Shown piece after piece: positions 24,567 through 33,500 of a DNA stretch of 64,000 bases. A program made the position numbers and the translations under genes. The stretch is taken from the NCBI GenBank assembly GCA_963666535.1, contig OY762913.1, positions 992,001-1,056,000 of the forward strand, given 5' to 3'. This DNA comes from G963666535 sp963666535. Its GTDB lineage: Bacteria > Bacillota > Clostridia > Oscillospirales > Oscillospiraceae. How positions within the stretch are numbered: position 1 is the first letter of the stretch; each line of letters begins with the position of its first letter. The notes under the pieces are model-generated. The model saw nothing but the letters and a program-made list of their open reading frames with translations, made no database searches and had not been told where the DNA came from.

Positions 24567-24596
24567 GCCAGAGCAGCCAAACCTGACTGCTCTGGC
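24567..24596. terminator. Hairpin, probable terminator of the decayed minus-strand gene
   Basis: 10-bp perfect stem GCCAGAGCAG / CTGCTCTGGC with a 10-nt loop, 65 nt after the end of the pseudogene at 24661-25024. Confidence 0.6.
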
Positions 24597-24660
24597 AGTC
24601 TCATTTGCCCCATTCAGATACTATGCTTCCATAGCGCGAAATCCCCATAGCAGGATGAAT

Positions 24661-25024
24661 TTATTTGTTGTGTACGAGCATCTTTTCCATTTCTTCGCTT
24701 GCGGGGGGCAGATCTATATCCTTTTCCCCAATTAAAAGACCTTCCTCTTTAGGCCCGATGTAGCAGGAAGTAAATTCAATAAAGTGCAGGTCCCGATCAT
24801 CAGTTACATTAAGATGATATGCTATTCAGCCATCCGAAAGCTGGCAAACATCCGAAACTTCAAGCAATTCGGAACATAAGGGAATTATTTTCCACTGTGT
24901 TAAGCCTAGAAAACCTACAAATAGCGAAACGCAGCTAACGAAAGCAATTGCCATACCTTTTGACAATCAACCAACAATAAGGTTCTAATCGCGGTTTAGA
25001 TTTTTTCACAAGCTGTCCGATCAC
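24661..25024 (-). pseudogene. Small membrane protein, frameshifted and interrupted
   Basis: Reading the minus strand from a GTG at 25024 (AAGGGAAG upstream) gives a basic start (VKKSKPRLEPYCWLIVK). After a frameshift near 24964 comes a hydrophobic helix (MAIAFVSCVSLFVGFLGL), then a soluble part broken by one TGA (24826-24828), then a clearly protein-like end (HFIEFTSCYIGPKEEG, DIDLPPASEEMEKMLVHNK). Not recognised as a family. Codon-like composition across the breaks is why I call it a decayed gene rather than noise. This is the main content of the 1.2-kb gap 24421-25643; 25083-25280 has an ORF I cannot support. Confidence 0.5.
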
Positions 25025-25340
25025 CGTTGCGACTTCCCTTCACAAATATGACGGATATAGCAAGTGGTTTTATTGGTAATTTTTAAAATATTTTTAAAAA
25101 GGCTGTCCACCGAAGTTGCATTCGTTTGGATTTTCCACCTGACTTGCAATCCAATTTGCAGCGGCGGTTATAAAGGAATGCTGCATGGAAGCCGACTTCC
25201 GATGGTTTACGTTTCAAATATTTTAAAAGCTTTGTATACATAATACTTGACTCCATTCTTATCCGCATATCCAGCTGCATGCTTTGTCCGTCAGAGGAAA
25301 ATTGCGTCTAATATTAATAATCATCTTTTTATTTTAGCGA

Positions 25341-25385
25341 AAAACAACCCCATTCTTATCTCTACGATAAAAATGGGGTTGTTTT
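25341..25385. terminator. Strong hairpin in gene-poor DNA
   Basis: 14-bp stem AAAACAACCCCATT / AATGGGGTTGTTTT with a 17-nt loop and T/A-rich flanks on both sides. A typical bidirectional terminator, but no intact gene is adjacent. Confidence 0.65.
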
Positions 25386-25548
25386 CATGTGTCATTAGTA
25401 CAAAATAGATGCACCATGTTTTGGGCTTAAATCAAGGGTTTAAGGCAAAAACACGATACATCTGAGCCGCTATTGCAAAATAAATATACCAGCTATGCGT
25501 TTACAGTTCAAGAGGTGGACGGCCAGAAACCACTGGCGGTTTTCCTTC

Positions 25549-25615
25549 TCATTCACACGGCAACTCCTGTTCCATTTCTGTATTTCCTCTATGCGGAAGC
25601 GGTATTACAACTTTG
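25549..25615 (-). pseudogene. Serine recombinase 3' tail (copy 1)
   Basis: Minus-strand codons end GNTEMEQELPCE then TGA. The same tail, GNTEMEQELPGE and stop, occurs at 27228 in the same orientation, about 80% alike in DNA. This is the typical end of TndX-like large serine recombinases. Only about 20 codons remain. Confidence 0.55.
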
Positions 25616-25643
25616 CTTTATCACAACATTCATTGTTTTCCAA

Positions 25644-26441
25644 TCAGTCGTTTGAAGGATACAGCTTCCTGTCTGAAGCGACATCTGTTACTGTGACATG
25701 TGGATTGTGATATTTTTTCCGTTCCCGTGTATATTTTGGGAAATTGATTGCCTGCTTTGGACAGAAAGAAATACAGGCCATACACTGGCTGCATTGATGG
25801 AGAAACGTTGGCTTGCCATTTTTAAAACTGATATTATGGCAGGGGCAGACCTTGACGCACAGACCGCAGGAAGTACAGTCATCCCAAACGGAAAAGTATT
25901 TGTCGTTTGACGGGCAATGCGCAATAAATTTCTGCATCTTCCGTGGTGCAAGCCATCGCGTCATCGCATTTGCGTGAGGATGATTCCTCAGCTTCTTTTC
26001 AACAATCTCCTGTGCAATAGAAGCAAGTTGTACTTCTGTTTTGGGAACGCGCTTTTCAGGATCAGGAAACGGCGGATACATAGCCACATAATTGGCAACG
26101 CTGTACACTTTCTCTCCATAGGAAAGTGTGCAATGCTTTTCTTGCAGCAGTTCCGCTAGTTTATCCTGACAGCCTCCATTGATCAACCCTGGCGTGGAGA
26201 CTGCAAATATGTATGCCTTTGGGTCCAGCTTTACTTGTTCTACAAAATGGATCGCATGCTCTGGCATTGTCCAGTGATACACCGGAAAAACAAAACCGAT
26301 CCTTTCTGCGCCCTCTGACGGAACATCCTTTGGATCGCATCGCATGGAGATGATTTCTGTATCACCTAGTTGCTCAGCAATGACTTGTGCGGCGCGAAGA
26401 CTGTTTCCTGTCCCTGTAAAATAGTAAATTATATTTTTCAT
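25644..26441 (-). CDS. EFR1-family flavodoxin-ferredoxin protein
   Basis: 265 residues. Flavodoxin-like N-terminus YYFTGTGNSLRAAQ (FMN phosphate loop, residues ~6-19) and FVFPVYHWTMP; after about residue 185 two 4Fe-4S sets, CTSCGLCVKVCPCHN and CSQCMACISFCPKQAI. EFR1 proteins carry electrons in anaerobes; partner unknown. ATG 26441. It diverges from the TetR gene 26578 over a shared 136-bp region with a strong promoter at 26493-26521, so TetR control is likely. Lies between two recombinase tails. Confidence 0.9.
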   Translation of the reverse strand: MKNIIYYFTGTGNSLRAAQVIAEQLGDTEIISMRCDPKDVPSEGAERIGFVFPVYHWTMPEHAIHFVEQVKLDPKAYIFAVSTPGLINGGCQDKLAELLQEKHCTLSYGEKVYSVANYVAMYPPFPDPEKRVPKTEVQLASIAQEIVEKKLRNHPHANAMTRWLAPRKMQKFIAHCPSNDKYFSVWDDCTSCGLCVKVCPCHNISFKNGKPTFLHQCSQCMACISFCPKQAINFPKYTRERKKYHNPHVTVTDVASDRKLYPSND

Positions 26442-26492
26442 AAAGTTACCTCACATTCCCAAATGTCACACTTGTAGCAGTTCAATATTTTT

Positions 26493-26521
26493 ATTATAAT
26501 GAGTCAATAACAGTAATTCAA
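26493..26521 (-). promoter_or_regulatory. Sigma-A promoter of the EFR1 gene
   Basis: Minus strand TTGAAT, 17-nt spacer, TATAAT, about 50 nt upstream of the start codon, in the divergent EFR1/TetR gap. Confidence 0.8.
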
Positions 26522-26577
26522 GATTTCAGAGACTAGTGCTACATCTGGTCATTTTTGCGACATTTAAAGGAGCCGAT

Positions 26578-27132
26578 ATGAAAGATACACAAAATCCAAT
26601 TGCTTTACGTTCCAGGGAATGGTTGACGAATGCCCTTTTAGAGTTGATGAAAAACAAACCATTTCGGGAAATCAATATTTCAGAGATTGCGGAGAAAGCC
26701 GATTTATCCCGCAGAACTTTCTATCGTTCTTTTTCCTCGAAAGAAGAAGTGATTTGCTTTCATCTGGAGACAATTTGGCGTACAGCAGCACTACAGCTTT
26801 CTGCTGATGAAGATCATAGCTATTTTCATACGATCCGTTGGTATCTGGAGCTTTGGTATGAGCATAAGGAGCTGGCTCTTTTGCTTTATCGCAACGATAT
26901 GATATCGCTGTTACTGCAAGAGTATAACCACCTTTTTCATGAAGTGTACCTGATGGGAAAAGGCAATTATCCTTTGGCTAAGCAATCAGAGGCAATGAAA
27001 TATGCTCTTTCCTATAGTGTAGGTGGACTTTTAAACATCCTTTGGCAGTGGGCAAGCGACGGGATGCAGAAATCACCTGAGGAAGTTGCCAATCTGCTGT
27101 TGACAGCCATCCGATTACCGGATCAAGAGTAA
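26578..27132 (+). CDS. TetR/AcrR family regulator
   Basis: 184 residues from ATG 26578 (AAAGGAG six nt upstream). The N-terminal HTH reads NISEIAEKADLSRRTFYRSFSSKEEV, a textbook TetR motif at about residues 30-55; the C-terminal half is the helical ligand-binding/dimer domain (TetR_C_33-like). Divergent from EFR1, which it probably represses. No ligand can be inferred. Confidence 0.9.
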   Translation: MKDTQNPIALRSREWLTNALLELMKNKPFREINISEIAEKADLSRRTFYRSFSSKEEVICFHLETIWRTAALQLSADEDHSYFHTIRWYLELWYEHKELALLLYRNDMISLLLQEYNHLFHEVYLMGKGNYPLAKQSEAMKYALSYSVGGLLNILWQWASDGMQKSPEEVANLLLTAIRLPDQE

Positions 27133-27227
27133 CTTTTAGACCGGATACCTTTTGAAAGGTCTACCAGCGACAGTGCTTCATAGGGTCAACTCAAACCGCC
27201 AGTTTGTGGCGGCTTCTCCAGCTGTTT

Positions 27228-27380
27228 TTATTCACCCGGCAGCTCTTGTTCCATTTCCGTATTCCCGTTGAAGGTAATCCGGATGCGGTCGGCGAATAAA
27301 ACCACAACCTTATTAATCACAGCCTTACCCACATCTTCCCGGTATTCTTTCAGGCTGAGATCGGTATGTTTCATTATGTA
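27228..27380 (-). pseudogene. Serine recombinase 3' tail (copy 2)
   Basis: Minus-strand frame HTDLSLKEYREDVGKAVINKVVV followed by RIRITFNGNTEMEQELPGE and TAA (27228-27230). This is a large serine recombinase C-terminus; the upstream part is lost where the IS3 fragment begins (about 27380). It pairs with copy 1 at 25549-25615. Confidence 0.65.
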
Positions 27381-27381
27381 A

Positions 27382-28128
27382 GCCAAGCCGAATAAATACG
27401 ATGTAATCAATGCGGAAATTACAGCGATCTATCGCGAAAACAAGGGGCGATATGGCTACTGGCGTATCACTTCAGAACTGCGCAAACGAGGATTTAATAT
27501 CAATCACAAAACCGTACAACGGCTTATAAAACTGCTCGGTATTGTCTGTAAGGTTCGGATGAAGAAGTACCGTTCTTATAAGGGTAAAGTGGGCAAAACT
27601 GCGCCGAACCTGCTGGAACGCAACTTTGAAGCTGAGAGGCCCAACCAAAAATGGGTCGCCGACGTGACGGAGTTCAGCCTGTTTGGGCAGAAGCTCTATC
27701 TGTCACCGATCCTAGACCTGTGCAGCCGTGACATTGTCAGCTATACCTTCTTCGACAAGCTGGTTTTATCAATGGTGACGAAAATGCTGGAAAAAGCCTT
27801 TGCTAAGATTCCGTACGGAACATATATCATTCTTCACTCCGACCAAGGATGGCAATACCATCATAAGAAATATCAGCAGATGCTGAAAGAGAAAGGCGTC
27901 CGACTGAGTATGAGCCGCAAGGGAAACTGCTTGGACAATGCCGTAATAGAGAACTTCTTCGGCTTACTTAAAAGCGAGCTGCTGTATCTGCAAAAGTTTG
28001 AATCAATGGAGCATTTCTAGTCAGAGTTGATTGATTATCTCGATTACTACAATAATCGCCGAAGTAAGGCAAAGCTGAAGGGCTTGCCGCCCGTAATACA
28101 CAGACAACAAGCCCTTCTGGCTGCTTAA
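27382..28128 (+). pseudogene. IS3-family transposase OrfB (truncated, internal stop)
   Basis: Open from 27382. DDE integrase core is visible: KWVADVTEFSLFG (first Asp), IILHSDQGWQYH (second Asp) and NCLDNAVIENFFGLLKSE (Glu). A TAG at 28018-28020 replaces the usual Lys before SELIDYLDYYNNRR, and the frame then continues to TAA at 28126-28128. The N-terminal HTH part is gone. So both ends of the protein are compromised. Confidence 0.8.
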
Positions 28129-28162
28129 TAAAATATTTGTCTGACTTTTTGGGGGCAGTTCA
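27382..28162 (+). mobile_element. IS3-family element, 5'-truncated
   Basis: Contains an OrfB transposase remnant and the right terminal repeat at 28138-28162 (TGTCTGACTTTTTGGGGGCA then GTTCA), typical of the IS150 group of IS3. The left end and OrfA are missing; the left border at about 27380 abuts the recombinase tail. Immobile. Confidence 0.75.
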
Positions 28163-28165
28163 ATC

Positions 28166-28536
28166 TCAATACTTCTGGATTTGTATTTTATTACCAAAAT
28201 AGATGCGCATGGCCTCACCTTCAAAAATCTGAAAACTATTTCTGGTGTTCATATAGGTTACACCAGCAAAAACAACAATCATAAACAGACCTAATCCAAT
28301 CCACAGAAGTGCCATTGTTATGAACACCTCACTGGATGCTATTACAAGCCAGCATGCAGCCAATGCAAACATTAACTTACCCATATACTTGCAAAGCTTT
28401 CTTTTATCATATTTTGCTTTTTCTATGGCAGGGGATGTGTTATACCCATCAATCAATCCGGAACCCTTGCCACAAGAAAAGATAATTCCTAAAATAACAA
28501 ATATCCTGTCATTATCAGATGAATAGCAAGTAGCAT
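28166..28536 (-). pseudogene. DUF3784 membrane protein, frameshifted
   Basis: From ATG 28536 (GGAGGG upstream) the frame gives MLLAIHLIMTGYLLF and stops. The next frame continues ILGIIFSCGKGSGLIDGYNTS, the DUF3784 signature, then a two-helix membrane protein to TGA at 28166 (ending NKIQIQKY). One indel near codon 15 separates them. The 3' end lies 3 nt from the IS3 right end. DUF3784 proteins are small two- to three-helix membrane proteins of unknown role. A sequencing error is possible, since only one base is wrong. Confidence 0.7.
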
Positions 28537-28630
28537 TTCCATCCCTCCTGGCCGTTTTTGAGTATACTGCTCTCTACGATTATATAAATGATCTGAAGCC
28601 ATTATAGCAAAAAGCTTACTAAAACAATAT

Positions 28631-28676
28631 AAAGAAGTCCATGTGTCAGTTTGAATCCTGACACATGGACTTCTTT
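28631..28676. terminator. Very stable hairpin
   Basis: 19-bp stem starting AAAGAAGTCCATGTGTCAG and its exact complement, loop of 8. It lies about 95 nt upstream of the DUF3784 start and may terminate whatever was formerly to its left or right. The rest of 28537-28943 has no supported gene; 28860-28950 may be a remnant. Confidence 0.65.
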
Positions 28677-28943
28677 TGTGTTTTATTACCGAAATCGATA
28701 TCTTTGGATTTTTGCAGTGGATTCGAACTATCTCTTACATATTTACATATCCGCTTGATCGTGTTTCTAACAATGAACGGAGCCAGAGATGGCAAGTTTG
28801 ATTATCAAACTCATTGCTGATTTTACGCATATGTGTTGTCAGGACGCGTCTGCAGATATCCAGCTACCGTACCAGATTCTCGCCGCTTATCCCCTCAAAA
28901 GCGTTACAAGATCTTAATGAGCGGAAAAGAAGTAAGCAGAATA

Positions 28944-28951
28944 CCCTAAAA
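28944..28951. repeat. Target-site duplication, left
   Basis: CCCTAAAA, repeated at 30465-30472 on the other side of the IS256-family element. Confidence 0.85.
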
Positions 28952-30464
28952 GAGACCCCGAAAAATTTTGTGTAAAAGTGAATGAGAGACATCCTTTTGG
29001 TCAAGAGTTGGAGCAATAACAATTCAACACTGAAAGGATGTTTTTTATGAAGGAAGCACCGGCAGAACTGATGCGAGAATACGTGAACAGCCAAAAGTTT
29101 AGCAGCACCATGGAGATTATGGGGGCCATGAAGGAAATGTTTCGTGACGTACTTCAGCAGGTCATGGAAAGCGAGCTGGACTCGGAGCTGGGCTACGAAA
29201 AAAGCGAAAGAGCGTCGCAAACCGCTGTCGAACCGGAAGCTAAGAATTACCGAAATGGGTATTCGCAAAAGACAGTCAAGACGCAATTGGGCGAGGTGGA
29301 GATCAAGGTGCCCCGGGATCGCAACGGAAAATATGAGCCTCAAATCATCGAAAGATACAGCCGAAACGCCGACGGCATGGAAGAAAAGATTCTTTCCCTG
29401 TATGCCTGTGGCATGAGTCAGCGGGATATAGCGGAGCAGATTAAGAGCCTTTATGATGTGGAAATCTCCCCAGAGCTAGTGAGTAAGATCAGCGAGAAAA
29501 TCATGCCGGAGGTTTCGGCATGGCAGAACAGACCGTTGGAACCCGTCTATCCATTTGTATTTTTGGACGCTATTCATTACAAGGTCAAGGAAAATCACCA
29601 GTATGTCACCAAGGCTTCCTATGTGGTACTTGGCATCACCATGGATGGCAGAAAGGACATTCTTGGCGTTTGGATCGGGGAACATGAGAGCAGCAAGTTT
29701 TGGCTTTCTGTGTTGAATGACCTCAAAAGCAGGGGTGTTTTGGATGTTTATCTGTTCTGTGTGGACGGGCTGAGGGGCTTCTGCGAGGCCATCAATGCCG
29801 TTTACCCCCAAGCGCAAATCCAACGCTGCATCATCCATCAGATCCGCAGCTCCACCCGCTATGTAAGCTACAAGGATATCAAGGCGCTCATGGCTGATTT
29901 GAAACTGGTCTATAAAGCCGTCACGGAAGACGAAGCGTTGGAGCATTTGATGGCATTCCGTGAAAAGTGGGGTAAACAGTATCCCTCCTGCGTCAAGAGC
30001 TGGGAAGAAAACTGGGACATTCTGAGCACCTTTTTCGCATACCCCGCCGAAATCCGGCGCATCATATACACGACAAACATCATTGAGGGGCTTAACAGAC
30101 AGTTTCGGCAGATCACCAAAAATAAACCCAGCTTCACCAGCGATGAGTCTCTGCGCAAGATGCTGTATCTGGCATCTAAAAAAATTGTCGAACACTGGAT
30201 GTCCAGATGTCGAAACTGGGATATGGTATTAAGCCAGCTCAACCTGATGTTTTCTGAGCGAGCCGCAGTCTGATTTTACCTTGAAATAGAGTTCCCCTGG
30301 GCGGACGCGGCATTCACGCAAAGCGCGCATACCGTGTCCGCTCCCGGGGAAACGGGCAGTGAAGGCAAAATCCACAGTCTTGATTTGCAAGAGCAAACCC
30401 ACAGATACAAGCTAAAATTCTTGATCAAGGGGTTTTACAATTACACAAAATTTTCCGACGTGCC
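28952..30464 (+). mobile_element. Complete IS256-family insertion sequence
   Basis: 1513 bp between 8-bp target duplications. Imperfect terminal inverted repeats: left begins GAGACCCCGAAAAATTTTGT, right (complement) begins GGCACGTCGGAAAATTTTGT, 19 of the first 24 bases equal. One intact transposase gene. Being complete and with an exact duplication, the insertion looks recent. Confidence 0.9.
29038..30273 (+). CDS. IS256-family transposase
   Basis: 411 residues, full length. RNase-H-fold DDE transposase of the Mutator/IS256 type: N-terminal domain, then the catalytic region with FVFLDAIHYKV (first Asp), LGVWIGEHESSKFW, FCVDGLRGF (second Asp), and the HQIR motif in RCIIHQIRSS; a TTNIIEGLNRQFR segment carries the catalytic Glu. 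Start ATG 29038 or 29047 (MKEAPAELM) with GAAAGGATG upstream. No frameshifts. Confidence 0.95.
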   Translation: MFFMKEAPAELMREYVNSQKFSSTMEIMGAMKEMFRDVLQQVMESELDSELGYEKSERASQTAVEPEAKNYRNGYSQKTVKTQLGEVEIKVPRDRNGKYEPQIIERYSRNADGMEEKILSLYACGMSQRDIAEQIKSLYDVEISPELVSKISEKIMPEVSAWQNRPLEPVYPFVFLDAIHYKVKENHQYVTKASYVVLGITMDGRKDILGVWIGEHESSKFWLSVLNDLKSRGVLDVYLFCVDGLRGFCEAINAVYPQAQIQRCIIHQIRSSTRYVSYKDIKALMADLKLVYKAVTEDEALEHLMAFREKWGKQYPSCVKSWEENWDILSTFFAYPAEIRRIIYTTNIIEGLNRQFRQITKNKPSFTSDESLRKMLYLASKKIVEHWMSRCRNWDMVLSQLNLMFSERAAV

Positions 30465-30472
30465 CCCTAAAA
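30465..30472. repeat. Target-site duplication, right
   Basis: CCCTAAAA, the second copy of the IS256 target duplication. Confidence 0.85.
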
Positions 30473-30503
30473 TGATAAACATGTTATTTTTGCTATTCTC
30501 AAT

Positions 30504-33500
30504 TCAAATTAAATCTGATTTATGAAGCAATTGCTGCACCATTACCGCTACTTCTGCGCGGGTCACATAGGCCTTGGGAGAAATCGTCGTCACGCTCGTT
30601 CCTGTTACGATTCCTGACTTGAGGCACGCCGCCACGCTTTCCTTTGCGTAGCTTGATACGCTTGCTCCGTCAATGTACGTCGACAGAAGCGCACTTACTT
30701 CGCTGTCAGTCAAGCTTACGCTCAGTCCGGTTATTTTCATCGCTCGCGCAATTATTGCCATTGCTTGCTCACGCGTTATCGTATCATTTGGGCCAAAGGA
30801 AGTGCTGTCATAACCGGTTATTAGTGAGTATGCGGTGGCTGTATCTACATAACCGTTGAACCAATCGCTCAGAGTTACGTCACCGAAGCCACTCTCCGTT
30901 GATCCTTGCTCAATGCCCATTGCACTTACAACGACTGCCGCAAACTCTGCGCGGGTAATGCTTCTGTCAGGCTCATAGGTACTGCTTCCTACGCCGGTTA
31001 CTATCAGCCTTGAACCCATGTCGTTGATTGCGTCCTCCGCCCAATGTGAGGAAACGTCCGCGAATTCGACAGGATTGTATATCACCGCGTAGGTGCTGTT
31101 AGTTAGGCTGTTGATGACCGCGTAATACTTGCCGGCAACAATGGTAATCCTTGTCGGCACGTGCCGAACAGTCCCGTCGCTGTTAAGCACTATGCCAGTT
31201 GTTATCCTGCCGGGGTCAATGCCATCGGGAATTTCGACCGTTCTCTCGACGTAGCCGTTGAATCGGCTTACATCGACCGTATTGTCACCGCTTGTGCAGG
31301 TAATTGTGAACTCAACAGGCTTTACAACGAGCTGGTAATTGCCCTTGTTCGTTGTGTCCAGAGCTACTTTCACCGTGTCTGCGGAAGGCTCTGCTATCGT
31401 TACGCTAACCTTGATATCCTTAAGCTCGACCTGTAAGCCAAGCTGCAGCGATACCGCGTCGATGTTTATCTCAGACGCGGGCAGTGTGTAAGTCACCGTT
31501 CCGGTCTTGATTTCGAGAGTAGCTTGCTTTTGCTCCATGTTTTTGACTGTCTGTCCGTTCAGTTCGCCAGTAACAAAATCTGAGCCCGTACTCGGTAATG
31601 TAACTGTCGGCTTCTCGCCGCTTTTCTCAAGCAGCTTGTCTAGCTTTGTGTCATCGACTTTTATCGTCGTCGTTGTCTGTCCGCCACTTGTTGCGGTGCT
31701 TGACGTTCCAGCATCCTGCTTCTGCCCGTTGACTTCAACTACTTTTGAAGGTGTTGGTGAGGTGCCGCCGCTGTCCGAGGACGTGAAGGTAGTAATGGTG
31801 ATGCTGTAGTTGTCGCTGGCAAGCACTGTGCCGGTGGCTTTCACTCTGACAAGGTAGGTAGTGCCACCGGTGATATCCGAAATCGTGCTTCCTCCTGCAT
31901 TCCATGCGCTGCCACCGTTAGTACTATACTCCATGGCGGAAGTAACTCCTGCAATTGTGCCTTTGCCGCCTATGCTGGACGGTTGAGTAATGGTAAACGC
32001 CCCTGCAAGCGGCCTTGTCGCTTTGGTGGGAACAGCAAGGTCCTGTGCGACGCTGTCTGTTGTTGTGGTGTTGTTGCCCTTTTTTACAATGCTGATGCTT
32101 GTCCCCAGCCAGCCGCTTTCTATGGCCAGATTCCCGCTGCCGTCGGCAGTTCTGGCTGCTGCGTTTACTGTATACAAAGCGCTTGCGGTAAGGCCCGTTA
32201 ACTGCTCGTTTGCGAAGTCAATAGAGGCGTTCGGCGTGGTTTCCTGAGTCCCCGCAAAGGCAGTAATCATCACTGTTGCATTTGTTCCCGCAAAGCTACT
32301 GCCGCCCGCCTTAACCCGTACGTGGTATGTTCCTGCCGCAAGTCCGCTGACGGAGGTGGCAGAGAGGGTAACGGAGGTCCAGCTTGTTCCGTCGGTGCCG
32401 TATTCCATGGTATCATTCACATCGCTGATGCCACCGGTGTCCCCGATGGTCGTTGGGTTAAGCGCAGAAGCGGAAGGTGCTGCCGGTCTTGAAGGAACAG
32501 CAAGGTCCTGTGCCACGCTATCTGCTTTTGTACCGTCGGTGGCTTTCTTTACAATATTTATGGTCGTACCCAGCCAACCACTTTCAATTGCCAATTTCCC
32601 GCTGGCATCAGCAGTTCTGGTTGCTGCGTTTACTGTATACAAAGCGCTTGCGATAAGCCCCGTTAACTGCTCGTTTGCGAAGTCAATAGAAGCAACCGGC
32701 GTTGTCTCCTGTGTTGTAACAGCAAAGACATTGCCAATAACACCCTTTACAGTAACAGCATAATTATCTGAGTTGTATGCCGCTGTCGCAATACCGACGG
32801 GCAGATAGAAAGTCAGCATGCCGCCAGTCGTTGTTTTAGCGTCGGTCAAGCCATAATTCAAAGCGCCTCCACCGAGTGTCAGCCCGCTTATCACCGTTTC
32901 GGCAGCAATGGGAAGCGTCAGCGTGGTTTTGTAGACGGGAGCCGTGCCGTTTGTCAGCATATTAGTAGAATAGTTGCTCACACCGCCGCGTATGCTGCCG
33001 CCTTTGATTGTGATACTCTTTGTGCCGGTGCCGGTATTCTCTAATCCACCGGTGACCCCACCCGTGACCGTGCCCCCGGTGATGGTAATATTGGAGCTGC
33101 CACTAATTTCATCACCAGCACTACCGCTGCCGAAAACTTTGGAAACAGTTCCGCCGGAGATGGCGATATTGGTGTTGCCTGTAACACTGGTGATACTTGT
33201 AACACCAATGTTATGACTTCCGCCTACGATTTCTTGACAGACCGCGCCACCCGAGATGGCAATGTTGGTGTTGCCTGTAATTCCGCCAGAATAACAACCG
33301 CCAACAATTCTATAGACTTTGCCGCCGAGCATTGTAATTTGGGTGTCGCCGGTGAGTGCCACGGAGTGTGTCCCCCCGTAGATGCTACACCCGCTCAAGT
33401 CGTTTCCGGCGTTAGTGCTGTCTGTCAGCCCTGCACTGAATATGGGCTCTCCGCTGTCTATTACACCGTCGCGGTCTGTGTCTATGTAAATAACTGTATT

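Noticed and set aside
25083..25280. 65-residue minus-strand ORF
   Set aside because: No ribosome site or likeness; left as intergenic.
29476..30195. 239-residue minus-strand ORF opposite the IS256 transposase
   Set aside because: Shadow of the transposase; no start signals.
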